The notes below the pieces were generated by a model. The model was not told the origin of the DNA and ran no database searches. It was given only the letters and a program-made list of their open reading frames with translations. From assembly GCF_008831285.2 (NCBI RefSeq), contig NC_045139.1, forward strand, positions 31,841,706 through 31,905,705: a stretch of 64,000 bases of DNA. The letters are read 5' to 3'. The DNA is from Nymphaea colorata (taxonomy: Eukaryota > Streptophyta > Magnoliopsida > Nymphaeales > Nymphaeaceae). Below are positions 63,252-64,000 of the stretch, piece after piece. The first letter of the stretch is position 1; the number at the start of each line of letters is the position of its first letter. Position numbers and translations under genes: made by a program.

Positions 63252-64000
63252 AGCAATTAACCCGCTATTTTAGCCATTTTATTGTTTCAATATTTTTGTT
63301 TTTCTTTACTTGCTTTTTTTTTTTCAAAATTTTAACTACTTTTATAAATATAATATAACTAACAAATTGGACCCTCAAGCTTTTGCTTCATCAGCCTTAC
63401 CTCAACCATAGCTAGTAGTAAAACCATCTTCCATACCAACCGCAAGAAGTCTTCAAAGTTTTGTCCTTAACCAATTGCAAACTGGTGGCGAAGTGGGTTC
63501 TTAAGCAAACCCTTACGATTCACTGATGTGCTTCAACCTTTCCAACGAGTTCATGACCAACCCCATGTTCCCTGCAAATAACGTAGCACATTAAATTATA
63601 GCGCCATGTCCCGACAAAACAATCGAAGCTAGAAAAGGTGTGCACCATCTCCTGCTATTGAGAAAACAGAAAAATCACGACCTCTTGAGAATACTAACGA
63701 GTCGTCTGGAGAGAATTCCATTCGAGTCACAGTCAAGCTGTGGGATTATAAACATTAATACAGAGCCTTCCATCATCCTACTCGCCATAGCCACATTTCT
63801 GACTTCTGTAGGTGGTTTGAGAAAAAGATACTGGGAATTGCTGAATAAGGAGAAATTTACTTTCTATACAATAGCAATTTTTACATCTAAAATAAAATGC
63901 AGAAAGGTGTGCATACAGATGAAAGGGTTGCAGAGGCAAAATACGCATCAAAGCTCAATAGAAATGATATAACAAAGGCAAAAGTTCGGACAGTAAAATG
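62230..64000. other. intergenic, AT-rich
   Basis: No gene recognised up to the window end. It contains a GA/CT run at 62858-62902 and a (TA)n array at 63213-63249. Confidence 0.5.

Overview
The window is nuclear DNA from a flowering plant. The evidence is plant-only gene families (EAR-motif C2H2 zinc finger, GT-2-type trihelix factor), small GT-AG introns, very long AT dinucleotide arrays, plant hAT-type miniature elements, tRNA-derived SINE-like repeats and a Ty1/copia retrotransposon relic. The species cannot be fixed from the sequence. All exon structures below were read by eye from reading frames and splice sites.

Layout. 1-2.0 kb: AT-rich intergenic DNA. 2.07-3.3 kb (minus): intronless C2H2 zinc-finger repressor-type gene with a visible TATA box. 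3.4-18.7 kb: a long gene-poor stretch of decayed transposable elements, including two inverted copies of a 170-180 bp element, a 193-bp hAT-type MITE with perfect 8-bp target duplications, a GTCGAGCTCGAG-rich element, SINE-like heads and microsatellites. 18.9-21.4 kb (plus): two-exon trihelix transcription factor of the GT2L type with a decayed first trihelix. 21.4-28.8 kb: repeats, including a second hAT-type MITE with near-perfect target duplications. 28.9-30.3 kb (minus): a conserved plant protein of unknown function in three coding exons, probably with a 5' UTR exon about 4.6 kb upstream near 34.9 kb. 37.7-42.1 kb (minus): complete seven-exon DSK2/ubiquilin gene (544 aa). 43.7-46.3 kb: a possible gene-capturing DNA transposon carrying broken pieces of 3-phosphoglycerate dehydrogenase. 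48.4-59.5 kb (plus): a 13-14 exon gene for a class II poly(A) polymerase / tRNA nucleotidyltransferase-like protein. 59.5-64 kb: SINE-like repeat, a 124-bp tandem duplication, a GGCCCG-rich repeat and a fragment of a FAR1-type domain.

The most interesting structure is inside the nucleotidyltransferase-like gene. A segment of about 146-153 bp, holding the end of intron 10 plus 53 nt of the 62-nt exon 11, is present three times in tandem. All three exon copies keep an intact 3' splice site and an open frame, but only the last has a good 5' splice site. The next intron (4 kb) carries an internally deleted copia element on the opposite strand, with a gypsy reverse-transcriptase fragment inside one LTR.

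The genes are unrelated single loci typical of plant chromosomes: two transcription factors, a proteasome shuttle receptor, an RNA 3'-end nucleotidyltransferase and one unknown. There is no operon logic. No rRNA, CRISPR array or convincing tRNA gene was seen.
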